This document shows, piece by piece, positions 1-7,210 of a DNA stretch of 14,407 bases. A model generated the notes under the pieces. It was not told the DNA's origin. It searched no databases and saw only the letters and a program-made list of their open reading frames with translations. How positions within the stretch are numbered: the stretch's first letter is position 1; every line of letters begins with the position of its first letter. The stretch is from UKL13-2 sp040379385 (GTDB taxonomy: Bacteria; Pseudomonadota; Gammaproteobacteria; Burkholderiales; Usitatibacteraceae), in NCBI GenBank assembly GCA_040379385.1, contig JBEILF010000058.1, forward strand, positions 1 through 14,407. The letters are read 5' to 3'. The position numbers and the translations under genes are program-made.

Positions 1-120
1 TTTTCTGCGGTTGAAAAACTTTCAGCATCACAAATCCTTGAATGGTTGGAATTTGTGACGATTATTGGGACGTTTCGTTAACCTTTTATGACAGCGCCTA
101 CAGATACAACAATACGACAG
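1..120. other. Unassigned left edge
   Basis: No gene can be supported here. The forward frame from base 1 is open for 26 codons and stops at 79-81, so it could be the tail of a gene entering from the left, but the short peptide (it contains KLSASQILEWLEF) resembles nothing I recognise. The stretch ends where similarity to the marC gene begins at 121. Confidence 0.3.
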
Positions 121-482
121 TTATTGCCCATAGCGAAACATGTCAGGCTTGCCCAGCGCAGGAATCAATTCGACGATACCACCGGCAAGAATCTCAACCG
201 CCAATGCAGCGAGCAGCAACCCCATGATGCGCGTGGCGATGTTAACGGTGGTCATGCTCGTGTAGCCGCCAACTCGTGTGGCAATACGCAGCGCGATCCA
301 CATCACCACCACACCAAGATGTAGCTGAAACTTGCAATCGAGATACCAATAATTTCGAGAACGCGCTCACCCAGTAGCGCCGATACCAACAGCACAACAG
401 CCACGGTCTGCGCCTCCACGCCGGCAATGACGTTGCTTTCTGGCGGCAAGTTGGATGCTGTCATGGCGACAAAAATCGGAAT
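121..482 (-). pseudogene. marC remnant, partial duplicate of the intact gene at 9353-10024
   Basis: Read on the minus strand, this matches the intact marC at 9353-10024 closely; I count about 10 mismatches in the first 180 aligned bases. Both ends of the protein are recognisable, the C-terminal part (GGIVELIPALGKPD) and the N-terminal part (IPIFVAMTASN), but in different frames. Three lesions are visible: the first ~27 codons are missing, because similarity stops at about 482; about 202 bases are absent at the 325/326 junction compared with 9585-9786 of the intact copy, which shifts the frame; and 27 bases (nine codons of a membrane helix) are absent near 300. The remnant ends in TAA where the intact copy ends in TGA. 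It cannot make a MarC protein. Both copies point the same way and bracket the sugar locus. Confidence 0.9.
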
Positions 483-605
483 TCGGCATTCACGAGCATG
501 GCGGACTCTGTTGGGTCGATTATTCTGAAAAACCCCGCTACCGACGGCTGCTTGCAGCCTACCTTTATGACCAAAAGCGAGCGCTGCTATTAACTTGTTC
601 AACTC
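483..605. other. Unassigned spacer downstream of the glk-rpiR fusion
   Basis: Non-coding stretch between the marC remnant and the 3' end of the fusion gene. It contains a near-perfect palindrome, GGCTGCTTGCAGCC, at 546-559, and a run of five A at 528-532 that reads as T on the minus strand. The T run is 13 bases beyond the palindrome, so this is not a standard intrinsic terminator for the fusion gene, although that is the nearest interpretation. Confidence 0.3.
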
Positions 606-2438
606 TTAGCGCAGGTGTGAGATGCGCACTTTGGACTGCGGCGATTGTGGCACTGGTAATGGTGTGGGTTCAGCCGCAGAGAACACTTCAGTTGGGATCG
701 CATCAGCAGTACTCGCATTCTCTCGCCCCACCGTGATGATATCGACCATCAGCAATTGCAAAATGCGCGAGATCATCGAGACGTATTCGCCTTCGTTTTC
801 GCTGTGTTCTACCGTGAGTACGACGTCGCATACTTCAGCCAGGGGTGAGCGCTGGTGTGTGATGCCAAGCACATACGCGCCGCGCGCGCGTGCAGCGCTA
901 GCGAGCGTGACTAATTCTGAAATCTTGCCGCTATTGGAAATCAAGATAATGCCGTCTTGCGGCTGAATGAGGCCCGTATAAGGTGCCATAAGCGCAGTAT
1001 CGGTAACGGCTTGCGCGTCGTAGCCAAGCCTAACAAAACGCGTTTCGGCATCGCGACAAGTCACGCCTGAATGGCCGATACCGAAAAGTCGCAATCGCTT
1101 GGCTTGTCGAATCAGAATGGTTGCTTTATTCAGCGCGTCGCCCTGTAGCTGCTGACGCATTTGTAGCACGGCAGAGGCGGTGTTGTCGAGTACTTTGATG
1201 GCTAATTGCTGTGCGCTATCGCTACGCTTAACAGTGCTGTGGCGTACGGGAATCGTGCCAGTGAGAGCAGCGGCCAGCGCGCGTTTGAATTCCGGAATCC
1301 CGTCGTAGCCAAAAGTACGGCAAAACCGCATGATGGTGGGGTCCGACACGCCCGCGCGCTTGGCGAGTACGCCAGTGGCGTTTTGCACGAAGGCATTCGG
1401 CTCGGCGAGTAAGTAAGTTGCGACTTGTTTTGCGGCGCTTGGCAGATCGGGTAGTCGTTCACGAATCTGCGCCAAGAGATCATTCGATGGCCGCGTGCTC
1501 AATGCTTCATCAAGGATGGCGCGCACGCCGTAAAAAGCGGGGTTCTCGGCCGCGATGAGAAAAGTTGGAATGTCGCGCAGATAAGCCTCAAAGCGGCCTT
1601 TTGCCTCAAAGCGCGCGCGGAATGGCGAGTCTGCGATACGCCACGCCAATCGCGGCACGATACCACCGCCCACATATACGCCCCCAAGCGCGCCGTACGT
1701 GAGCGCGACGTTGCCCGCAAAGCCGCCGAGCATGCCCAAAAAAACATCGACCGTTTTCAGCGCGAACTCATCTCGCCCTGTGGCAGCGGCTTCGGTTATT
1801 TCGGCAGGCGTGATGTCAGACTCGACTGCCGCGAAGAATCGATAAATCAGCGCAATACCCGCGCCGGAGAGCAATCGTTCCGCAGATACATGACCAAATT
1901 TCGCCTCAGCCACAGCATGAATATCGCGCTCCACCGCATTCGTAGGTGCGAAACTCACGTGTCCGCCCTCGCTGCCCAGCGCCACCCAGCGCTGATCCAT
2001 CGGCAATAGGCCCGAAACGCCCAGCCCCGTACCCGGGCCGACCAACCCTATCATCGCGCGGCTTTTCGCTCTCCCTAAGCCGACTTGCAAAAGCTGTGTG
2101 GGCTCCAATCGTGGAATCGCCATCGCCAGTGCGGTGAAGTCGTTCACCACCAGCAAGGTATCAAAGCCCAACACTAGACGAAGCTGCTCAATGGAAAACG
2201 ACCAATGATGGTTAGTCATCTGCACAAAGTCACCATCGACGGGGTTCGCAATCGCAATCGCCGCATGGCGCACGTCCGCTCCGCCGGTTTGATTGAGATA
2301 CGCCAAAATTGCATCCTCAAAACGCGCAAAATCCGCCACCGGCAGGGTCAAAGGCGACACCTGCTCGCCGGTCGCACGGACACGCACAAAGCGCGCATTG
2401 GTGCCACCGATATCGGCTAAGAGCGAAGTCGCGCGCAT
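606..2438 (-). CDS. glk: Bifunctional glucokinase / RpiR-family (HexR-like) transcriptional regulator
   Basis: A 610-residue fusion. Residues 1-~320 are a glucokinase of the E. coli Glk family, which makes glucose 6-phosphate from glucose and ATP in the cytoplasm. It shows the phosphate-binding start ADIGGTNARF (8-17), the catalytic Asp in NDFTALAMA (D100), the GPGTGLG loop (134-140) and GSEGGH (155-160). Residues ~325-395 form an RpiR-type helix-turn-helix (ATGVLAKRAGVSDPTIMRFC), and ~440-570 a SIS sugar-phosphate-binding domain (LFGIGHSG, then ILISNSGKISE). The last ~35 residues are Pro/Ser-rich and look disordered. This fusion is known from Burkholderia-type genomes. Its gene is divergent from the TonB-dependent receptor, and the shared intergenic region carries HexR-type palindromes, so it probably regulates itself and the receptor, with a sugar phosphate sensed by the SIS domain. 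No clear Shine-Dalgarno precedes the ATG. Function of both halves is well supported; the regulon is inferred. Confidence 0.93.
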   Translation of the reverse strand: MRATSLLADIGGTNARFVRVRATGEQVSPLTLPVADFARFEDAILAYLNQTGGADVRHAAIAIANPVDGDFVQMTNHHWSFSIEQLRLVLGFDTLLVVNDFTALAMAIPRLEPTQLLQVGLGRAKSRAMIGLVGPGTGLGVSGLLPMDQRWVALGSEGGHVSFAPTNAVERDIHAVAEAKFGHVSAERLLSGAGIALIYRFFAAVESDITPAEITEAAATGRDEFALKTVDVFLGMLGGFAGNVALTYGALGGVYVGGGIVPRLAWRIADSPFRARFEAKGRFEAYLRDIPTFLIAAENPAFYGVRAILDEALSTRPSNDLLAQIRERLPDLPSAAKQVATYLLAEPNAFVQNATGVLAKRAGVSDPTIMRFCRTFGYDGIPEFKRALAAALTGTIPVRHSTVKRSDSAQQLAIKVLDNTASAVLQMRQQLQGDALNKATILIRQAKRLRLFGIGHSGVTCRDAETRFVRLGYDAQAVTDTALMAPYTGLIQPQDGIILISNSGKISELVTLASAARARGAYVLGITHQRSPLAEVCDVVLTVEHSENEGEYVSMISRILQLLMVDIITVGRENASTADAIPTEVFSAAEPTPLPVPQSPQSKVRISHLR

Positions 2439-2511
2439 GGCTGAGGCAATGAGTGGCGAAAGCTTTCAAGCGAAATAGACATTCGGGCGACGCGCACTGT
2501 ATGTTGGGAGC

Positions 2512-2528
2512 ATGTAATTCTATTACAT
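2512..2528. promoter_or_regulatory. HexR/RpiR-type operator 1
   Basis: A perfect 17-base palindrome, ATGTAATTCTATTACAT. Its core, TGTAAT-N3-ATTACA, matches the motif known for HexR, an RpiR-family regulator of sugar metabolism. It overlaps the predicted -10 box of the leftward glk-rpiR promoter, so binding there should repress that gene. The fused regulator next door is the obvious candidate ligand. Confidence 0.75.
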
Positions 2529-2544
2529 ATCAACAATAGCGCAA
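2517..2544 (-). promoter_or_regulatory. Predicted promoter of the glk-rpiR fusion
   Basis: On the minus strand, TTGCGC (2544-2539) lies 16 bases before TAGAAT (2522-2517), a reasonable sigma-70 -35/-10 pair about 80 bases upstream of the start codon. The -10 lies inside operator 1, and operator 2 sits just upstream of the -35, consistent with autoregulation. No transcript data support it. Confidence 0.5.
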
Positions 2545-2550
2545 TCGTTT

Positions 2551-2567
2551 CTGTAATGCAATTACAG
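2551..2567. promoter_or_regulatory. HexR/RpiR-type operator 2
   Basis: A second perfect 17-base palindrome, CTGTAATGCAATTACAG, with the same TGTAAT-N3-ATTACA core as operator 1. The centres are 39 bases apart. It lies just upstream of the predicted -35 box of the leftward promoter. Confidence 0.75.
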
Positions 2568-2678
2568 CTTCGTCGTGGCACCTCTTTGGTAAAAAAGCCA
2601 CATCGACACGCCTTACGCTGCGATGCAGCAATGAAAAAGGCTATTTTTGTCAAAAATACATCAGCGCCATAACAATAC

Positions 2679-2707
2679 TTGCTTCAAAGTTGTAAATCAA
2701 TTACATT
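2679..2707 (+). promoter_or_regulatory. Possible promoter of the TonB-dependent receptor gene
   Basis: TTGCTT (2679-2684) and TACATT (2702-2707) are separated by 17 bases and lie about 70 bases upstream of the receptor start codon. Both boxes are imperfect. Operator 3 occupies the spacer and overlaps the -10. An alternative -10 is TATATT at 2718-2723. Confidence 0.35.
2691..2705. promoter_or_regulatory. HexR/RpiR-type operator 3
   Basis: TGTAAATCAATTACA differs from TGTAAT-N3-ATTACA at one base. It lies 139 bases (centre to centre) from operator 2 and about 70 bases upstream of the receptor gene, where it could repress rightward transcription. The three sites together suggest one regulator controlling both divergent transcripts. 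Confidence 0.65.
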
Positions 2708-2776
2708 CTGCGCTTGTTATATTCGCCACTAAACCACAACAATAATGCATCAAATCCGTCCCCGCCCGGAGAACCA

Positions 2777-4990
2777 ATGAACACCAATACCTCAGTTTCG
2801 CGTACTTGCCAAACCAAAACATTAACCCTCGCCGTGCTTGCGACTATTGCCGGTAGCACCGCGCTGAGCGTCGCAGCACAAACCACGCCAACAGGCACAA
2901 CCGCCAGTGCAGATAAAAAGCCGCAGATTGAAACTATTACGGTGACCGCGCAAAAGCGCAAAGAAGACGCGCAAAAAACACCACTTGCCGTCACCAGCGT
3001 GAGCGGCGAGGAGATCGCCGAGCAAGGTGTGCGCAATGCGCGCGACTTGAACGGTCTCGTCCCAAACGTGGTGATTAATACGAATGCAACCGCAACAGAG
3101 TTCACCATCCGCGGTATCACCAGCACCAACAACACCGAAATCGGCAACCCTGCGGTGGGCTTCCACCTTGATGGCGTTTATCTGGCGCGGCCACAGTCAG
3201 CGGGCTTGGCTTTTTTTGACGTTGAGCGAGTAGAAGTCTTGCGCGGCCCGCAAGGAACATTGTGGGGCCGCAACGTGACGGCAGGTGCAATTAACGTGAT
3301 CACCAATAAGCCGAAGGACAAACTGGAAGGCTCAGTAATGCTTGAAGTCGGCAACTATGATTCGCGGCGCTCCGAATTCATGATTAATGCGCCGGTCAAT
3401 GACGTGTTTTCGATTCGCGCCGCACTGGCAACCGAAAAGCGCGATGGCTACTTAATCTCGCAAAACCCTGCCGTAGGTGCGACTAAAAATGCCGACGATG
3501 CTGATACAACTGCTGCGCGCATACACGCCTTGATTGAACCGAACAAAAATTTCTCCATATTGCTCACAGCCGACACGATGCGCGCGCGCGGTGTCGGCTA
3601 CGGTACAGTCGCGTTGCCGCTGGCCAGTACCAGCGCCAACGCCCGTGGAACTCAGACACCGTCGTTGCAACCTCGCTTGGCGAATGATGAAGACGGCTAT
3701 AGCGCCGAAGTCAATTGGTCATTCGGCCCGACCGTATTGACCTACTTGGGTTCCAAACGAACAGGCTCTCGAGATGAGATCAATTTCTCCGCCCCCAATA
3801 CGGCACGTACTGCGTATCGGGGTAGCCCTGAGCAGACTTCACACGAATTGCGTCTGTCCTCTGCGAACCAGAAAACACTAACCTGGGTAGTTGGCGCGTA
3901 TACGATCAAAGAGTCTGATGACATATCGCTGACCGCCGAGAACATCAATGCTCTTGCTGGAGTCCCAGCAAGCTTGCGTGTTTCGCTGTCATTCTTGCAA
4001 CCGCAGGTTTCGCAAAAAGCCAACGCCGTATTTGGTCAAGCAACTTTTGCCGCTACCGATAGCTTAAAGCTCACCGCAGGCTTACGTTCAACACGAGATG
4101 AATTGAGCAGGGTGGGGCGCAATCTGACTACCGTTACCCTACCCAACGGCACACCGGTCGCCCCCACCACAACCGCCCCCAACAACGCTTCAATTTCCTC
4201 GTCTAAAGTCAACTGGCGTGTTGCCGCAGACTACAGCATAGATAAAGACACCATGCTCTACGGCTCCATCGCAACGGGCTACAAGGCGGGCGGCTTTTTT
4301 GATGGCGTGCGCTCAGCAAATTTCGATAACACCTATAAACCAGAAAACGTTACTACCTATGAAGCGGGCCTGAAGATGCGTGCACTTGACGGGACACTGC
4401 GCACTAACATCGCCGTATTCCGCAACGACTTCAAAGATCTACAGGTCTCATATCGTGGCCCTTCACCTAGCGGTATCGCTGGCTCATTCATCACGCTCAC
4501 ACAAAACGCCGCCGAAGCCACCATTAATGGCGCAGAAATTGAAAGTCGCTGGCTGTCTGCGATTGGCCGATTTGATCTCTCGCTGGCATTGCTGGATGCT
4601 AAGTACGACAGCTTCGATCCGCCAAACGCGAACCCGCGCGTCAACAACACCGGCAACTCGCTCATCAAGTCGCCAAGGGTAAGCGGCAATTTAGCTTACC
4701 AATACAACTGGCCATTCGCGGGCGGTGATTTGAATGCGCGCATCTCAATGTTCTTCACGGAAAAATACTACCTGCAGCCAACCAATATCGCGCTCACCAC
4801 GCAGCCAGCCTACCAGCGTACCGATGTGAGCTTGACTTACATCGCCAACAAAGAAGCGTGGTACGTGCAAGCCTACGGCAAGAATCTTGAAAACAAAAAC
4901 GTCATTGCAGGTATTGGTGGTCTAGCCGCACCAAATGCGTTCTTGGCCCCACCACGGACTTATGGCGTACGTGTTGGATTTAAGTTTTAA
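2777..4990 (+). CDS. TonB-dependent outer-membrane receptor
   Basis: A 737-residue outer-membrane active transporter, driven by TonB-ExbBD, presumably for an oligosaccharide given its neighbours. I chose the ATG at 2777 because GGAGA lies four bases before it and it begins a credible signal peptide (hydrophobic stretch LTLAVLATIAGSTALSVAA, cleavage near residue 34). An upstream in-frame ATG at 2714 would bury that signal behind 21 polar residues. A TonB-box-like IETITVTA follows at 51-58, then the plug (LRGPQGTLWGRN, about 155-166), then a long beta-barrel ending in the typical terminal Phe (GVRVGFKF). Length is usual for the family. It heads the rightward gene group and is divergent from the glk-rpiR fusion, with a HexR-type operator in its upstream region. 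The ligand cannot be read from sequence. Confidence 0.92.
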   Translation: MNTNTSVSRTCQTKTLTLAVLATIAGSTALSVAAQTTPTGTTASADKKPQIETITVTAQKRKEDAQKTPLAVTSVSGEEIAEQGVRNARDLNGLVPNVVINTNATATEFTIRGITSTNNTEIGNPAVGFHLDGVYLARPQSAGLAFFDVERVEVLRGPQGTLWGRNVTAGAINVITNKPKDKLEGSVMLEVGNYDSRRSEFMINAPVNDVFSIRAALATEKRDGYLISQNPAVGATKNADDADTTAARIHALIEPNKNFSILLTADTMRARGVGYGTVALPLASTSANARGTQTPSLQPRLANDEDGYSAEVNWSFGPTVLTYLGSKRTGSRDEINFSAPNTARTAYRGSPEQTSHELRLSSANQKTLTWVVGAYTIKESDDISLTAENINALAGVPASLRVSLSFLQPQVSQKANAVFGQATFAATDSLKLTAGLRSTRDELSRVGRNLTTVTLPNGTPVAPTTTAPNNASISSSKVNWRVAADYSIDKDTMLYGSIATGYKAGGFFDGVRSANFDNTYKPENVTTYEAGLKMRALDGTLRTNIAVFRNDFKDLQVSYRGPSPSGIAGSFITLTQNAAEATINGAEIESRWLSAIGRFDLSLALLDAKYDSFDPPNANPRVNNTGNSLIKSPRVSGNLAYQYNWPFAGGDLNARISMFFTEKYYLQPTNIALTTQPAYQRTDVSLTYIANKEAWYVQAYGKNLENKNVIAGIGGLAAPNAFLAPPRTYGVRVGFKF

Positions 4991-5419
4991 GCGATTACGG
5001 CAGGCGAGTGCAAGGTAGGTCTTTGATGTTGTTTCGCGGCACGGAGGTTGATCATCGGCATCCGCTGTCCGAAGCAAATTGGCTGGCGCTCAAAGCGCTT
5101 GCGCCCCTTTGCTAACGCCATGCCTCAGCAAGCTGCCGGTGATTTTGCAGCGCAGCGCGCGGCGATGGCAGTGCTCGGCGCGCGCGCCAAATGGCGGAGG
5201 CAGTAGCTTCACGGGCTTTTCATTGATGGTCGAGTCGACGTTCTCGCAGGCCAATTCGTTTAACCCATCGCATCAACTCGTGAAGCAGCTGCGATGTTGT
5301 TTTTGGCTGGTGGCGCTTACGCGGCGGGTAGCGCTGAAACGCATTGCAAAATGTGCCGCGTGCGGCGTATTCGATTCCGCGCGTCGATGGCTTGTGATGT
5401 GAATGCGTCGTCAAACGCC
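4991..5419. other. 429-base gap with no recognised gene inside the sugar locus
   Basis: No ORF here looks real. The longest forward ORF (5079-5402) is Cys/Arg-rich and unlike any family I know. Short alternating-frame segments look protein-like (for example AAGDFAAQRAAMAVLGARA at about 5124-5180 and EAAAMLFLAGGAYAAG at about 5282-5330), which would fit a decayed gene, but I cannot name it. I see no strong terminator after the receptor gene. Confidence 0.35.
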
Positions 5420-6826
5420 ATGTTAAACGCATCCCCCGCCGTGACCTGCGCCCTGCCGTCCAAGCTGACGTTGTGGCATAAGATTGCCTATGGTGTCGGC
5501 GACTTTGGCGGCAATCTGTTTTGGACGACCACCAATCTTTACCTGCTTTATTACTACACCGATGTGCTGAAAATAAATCCGGCGATTGCCGGTGCCATCT
5601 ACATGGTAAGCATGTTATGGGATGCCATCACCGACCCTATCATGGGCGTGATTGCCAGCCGCACGCGCTCGCGCTGGGGGCGCTATCGACCGTACCTTGT
5701 TTTTGCGGCCATTCCCACAGGCTTTAGCTATTTGCTGCTGTTCTATCCGTTGACTCCGGGAACTGCTTCAGCGGTTTGGTTTGCGTTGCTGTTTCATATG
5801 CTGTTTCGCACCAGCTTCACAGTGCTGGGCATTCCCTACGGCTCACTGATGGCAACACTCACCACCGATTCACGCGAGCGCTCTGAACTCGCCGCAGCAC
5901 GGATGGTGTTTGCGACTATGGGGGCATTATTTGTCGCTGCTCTAACGTTGCCGCTAGTGGCAAAGGTAGGTGGCAGTGACCGGCAGTATGGTTTCCTTGT
6001 CGTCGCGGCGGGTTATGCAATTGTCGGCTCTGCGCTCTTCATGATCACGGCAGCATTCACCCGCGAGCGCGTCGCCGACCCACACGAAGTGCTGTTCAAG
6101 TGGCACGATGTCTGGCGGCTGCTCATGCGAAATTACGCGTTTCAGCGTTTAGCACTTGGAATCATTTTGTTTTCCATTGGCTCGACCATCGCCACTAAAA
6201 CCCTAGTTTACGTTTTCAAGTACAACTACGATGCGCCAGATAAGGTCAGCGCTGGGCTTGGCGTGTATATCTTGATGGTGTCGGTGTTCACGCTGGTATG
6301 GATGTGGACGGGCAAACGATTCTCCAAACGGCAGGCATGGATGGTGGGGGCCAGCATCAACACCGTTGCGTGGGCGGCGATTTGGTTAATCGCGCCGAGC
6401 ACCACTACGGGCTTGATTGCACTACTGGCGCTCGCAGGCATAGGTGCAGCAGCAATCCCCGTGACATTCTGGTCGATGATTCCCGATACGGTCGAATACA
6501 GTGAACTCACAACAGGTATTCGTGCCGAAGGATTTTGGTTTGGCATGGTCGCACTCGCGCAAAAGATTGCGCTCGGTGTTGGCGTGGGATTAGTTGGTGT
6601 AAGCCTCGATTGGGCGAACTACGTTGCTGAGGGTGTGCAATCCGCAGCCACGCTGAAATCCATGCAACTTATCATGACCGTGCCGCCAATCGCGCTGGGC
6701 ATCCTGAGCATAATTGTCATTGCAAAGTATCCAATCAATCACCAGTATCACGCACGTTTGGTGGACCTCATCGCTCGGCGACGCGCAACAAGACTGGCGC
6801 GCGAAGCCAACGCGACACTTAAGTAA
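5420..6826 (+). CDS. GPH-family (MelB-like) sugar:cation symporter
   Basis: About 468 residues with roughly 12 hydrophobic segments. It belongs to the glycoside-pentoside-hexuronide:cation symporter branch of the major facilitator superfamily, which imports mono- and disaccharides across the inner membrane with H+ or Na+. The family start is clear (LWHKIAYGVGDFGGNLFW), followed by the motif DAITDPIMG at 68-76, whose Asp residues D68 and D72 correspond to the cation-site pair of MelB, and by the basic loop RTRSRWGRYRPY. I chose the ATG at 5420 because it lies just before conserved sequence; the frame is open to an ATG at 5294, which would add 42 non-family residues. No clear Shine-Dalgarno supports either. 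Its place between an outer-membrane receptor and a cytoplasmic glycosidase suggests that it imports the glycosidase's substrate. The specific sugar is unknown. Confidence 0.9.
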   Translation: MLNASPAVTCALPSKLTLWHKIAYGVGDFGGNLFWTTTNLYLLYYYTDVLKINPAIAGAIYMVSMLWDAITDPIMGVIASRTRSRWGRYRPYLVFAAIPTGFSYLLLFYPLTPGTASAVWFALLFHMLFRTSFTVLGIPYGSLMATLTTDSRERSELAAARMVFATMGALFVAALTLPLVAKVGGSDRQYGFLVVAAGYAIVGSALFMITAAFTRERVADPHEVLFKWHDVWRLLMRNYAFQRLALGIILFSIGSTIATKTLVYVFKYNYDAPDKVSAGLGVYILMVSVFTLVWMWTGKRFSKRQAWMVGASINTVAWAAIWLIAPSTTTGLIALLALAGIGAAAIPVTFWSMIPDTVEYSELTTGIRAEGFWFGMVALAQKIALGVGVGLVGVSLDWANYVAEGVQSAATLKSMQLIMTVPPIALGILSIIVIAKYPINHQYHARLVDLIARRRATRLAREANATLK

Positions 6827-6832
6827 GAGCCT

Positions 6833-7147
6833 ATGCTTATGCGCAGTGTGACCAGTAGCAACCTAGGCGCTAGCCAGCAGCCTGAATGGAATCGGCACGG
6901 CTACTTCATGATTCGAGGCTTTGCGCCGCCGAAAATCGGTCAGCTAACGGAGCGTAAAATTGTTGATTTGATTCGCGCTGATCCGCCCGCCTGCTCCTGC
7001 CGCATTCCGGCATACATCATCAACGATACACTGGCCTTACAGCCGGAAGCGAAGCCAGTTGCAGGGGCCACTAAAGCGGAACACCGTATGTCAAAGGCAT
7101 TCAAACTCTGTACCCGCCGCATATTCGCGCGGCGCAAAACCGGCTAA
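6833..7147 (+). pseudogene. Truncated phytanoyl-CoA dioxygenase (PhyH)-like remnant
   Basis: A 104-codon ORF beginning six bases after the symporter stop. The N-terminal part resembles PhyH-family Fe(II)/2-oxoglutarate oxygenases: WNRHGYFMIRGF is the usual first strand of the fold, and LQPEAKPV followed by HRMSKAFKL matches the conserved region just after it (typically an LxPExNP segment, then RVSKxFRL). Intact members run to about 250-300 residues. The metal-binding HxD...H motif would lie downstream and is missing; the frame closes with RRKTG and the GH3 gene starts shortly after. An oxygenase active site therefore cannot form. The most likely history is a deletion that removed the 3' two-thirds of the gene. 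The family call rests on memory of the pattern and needs a profile search. Confidence 0.55.
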
Positions 7148-7210
7148 CGTGTTGGGTTGTAGCTTCACGCGCCCCAGCCATTGCAAAACCCTAACCTGCA
7201 CATTCAGACC

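Noticed and set aside
528..559. Intrinsic terminator for the glk-rpiR fusion
   Set aside because: The palindrome at 546-559 and the T run (528-532 on the minus strand) are separated by 13 bases, so the usual stem-then-T layout is not met.
2701..3166. Two minus-strand ORFs opposite the receptor 5' end
   Set aside because: They mirror the well-supported receptor coding frame and show no domain pattern.
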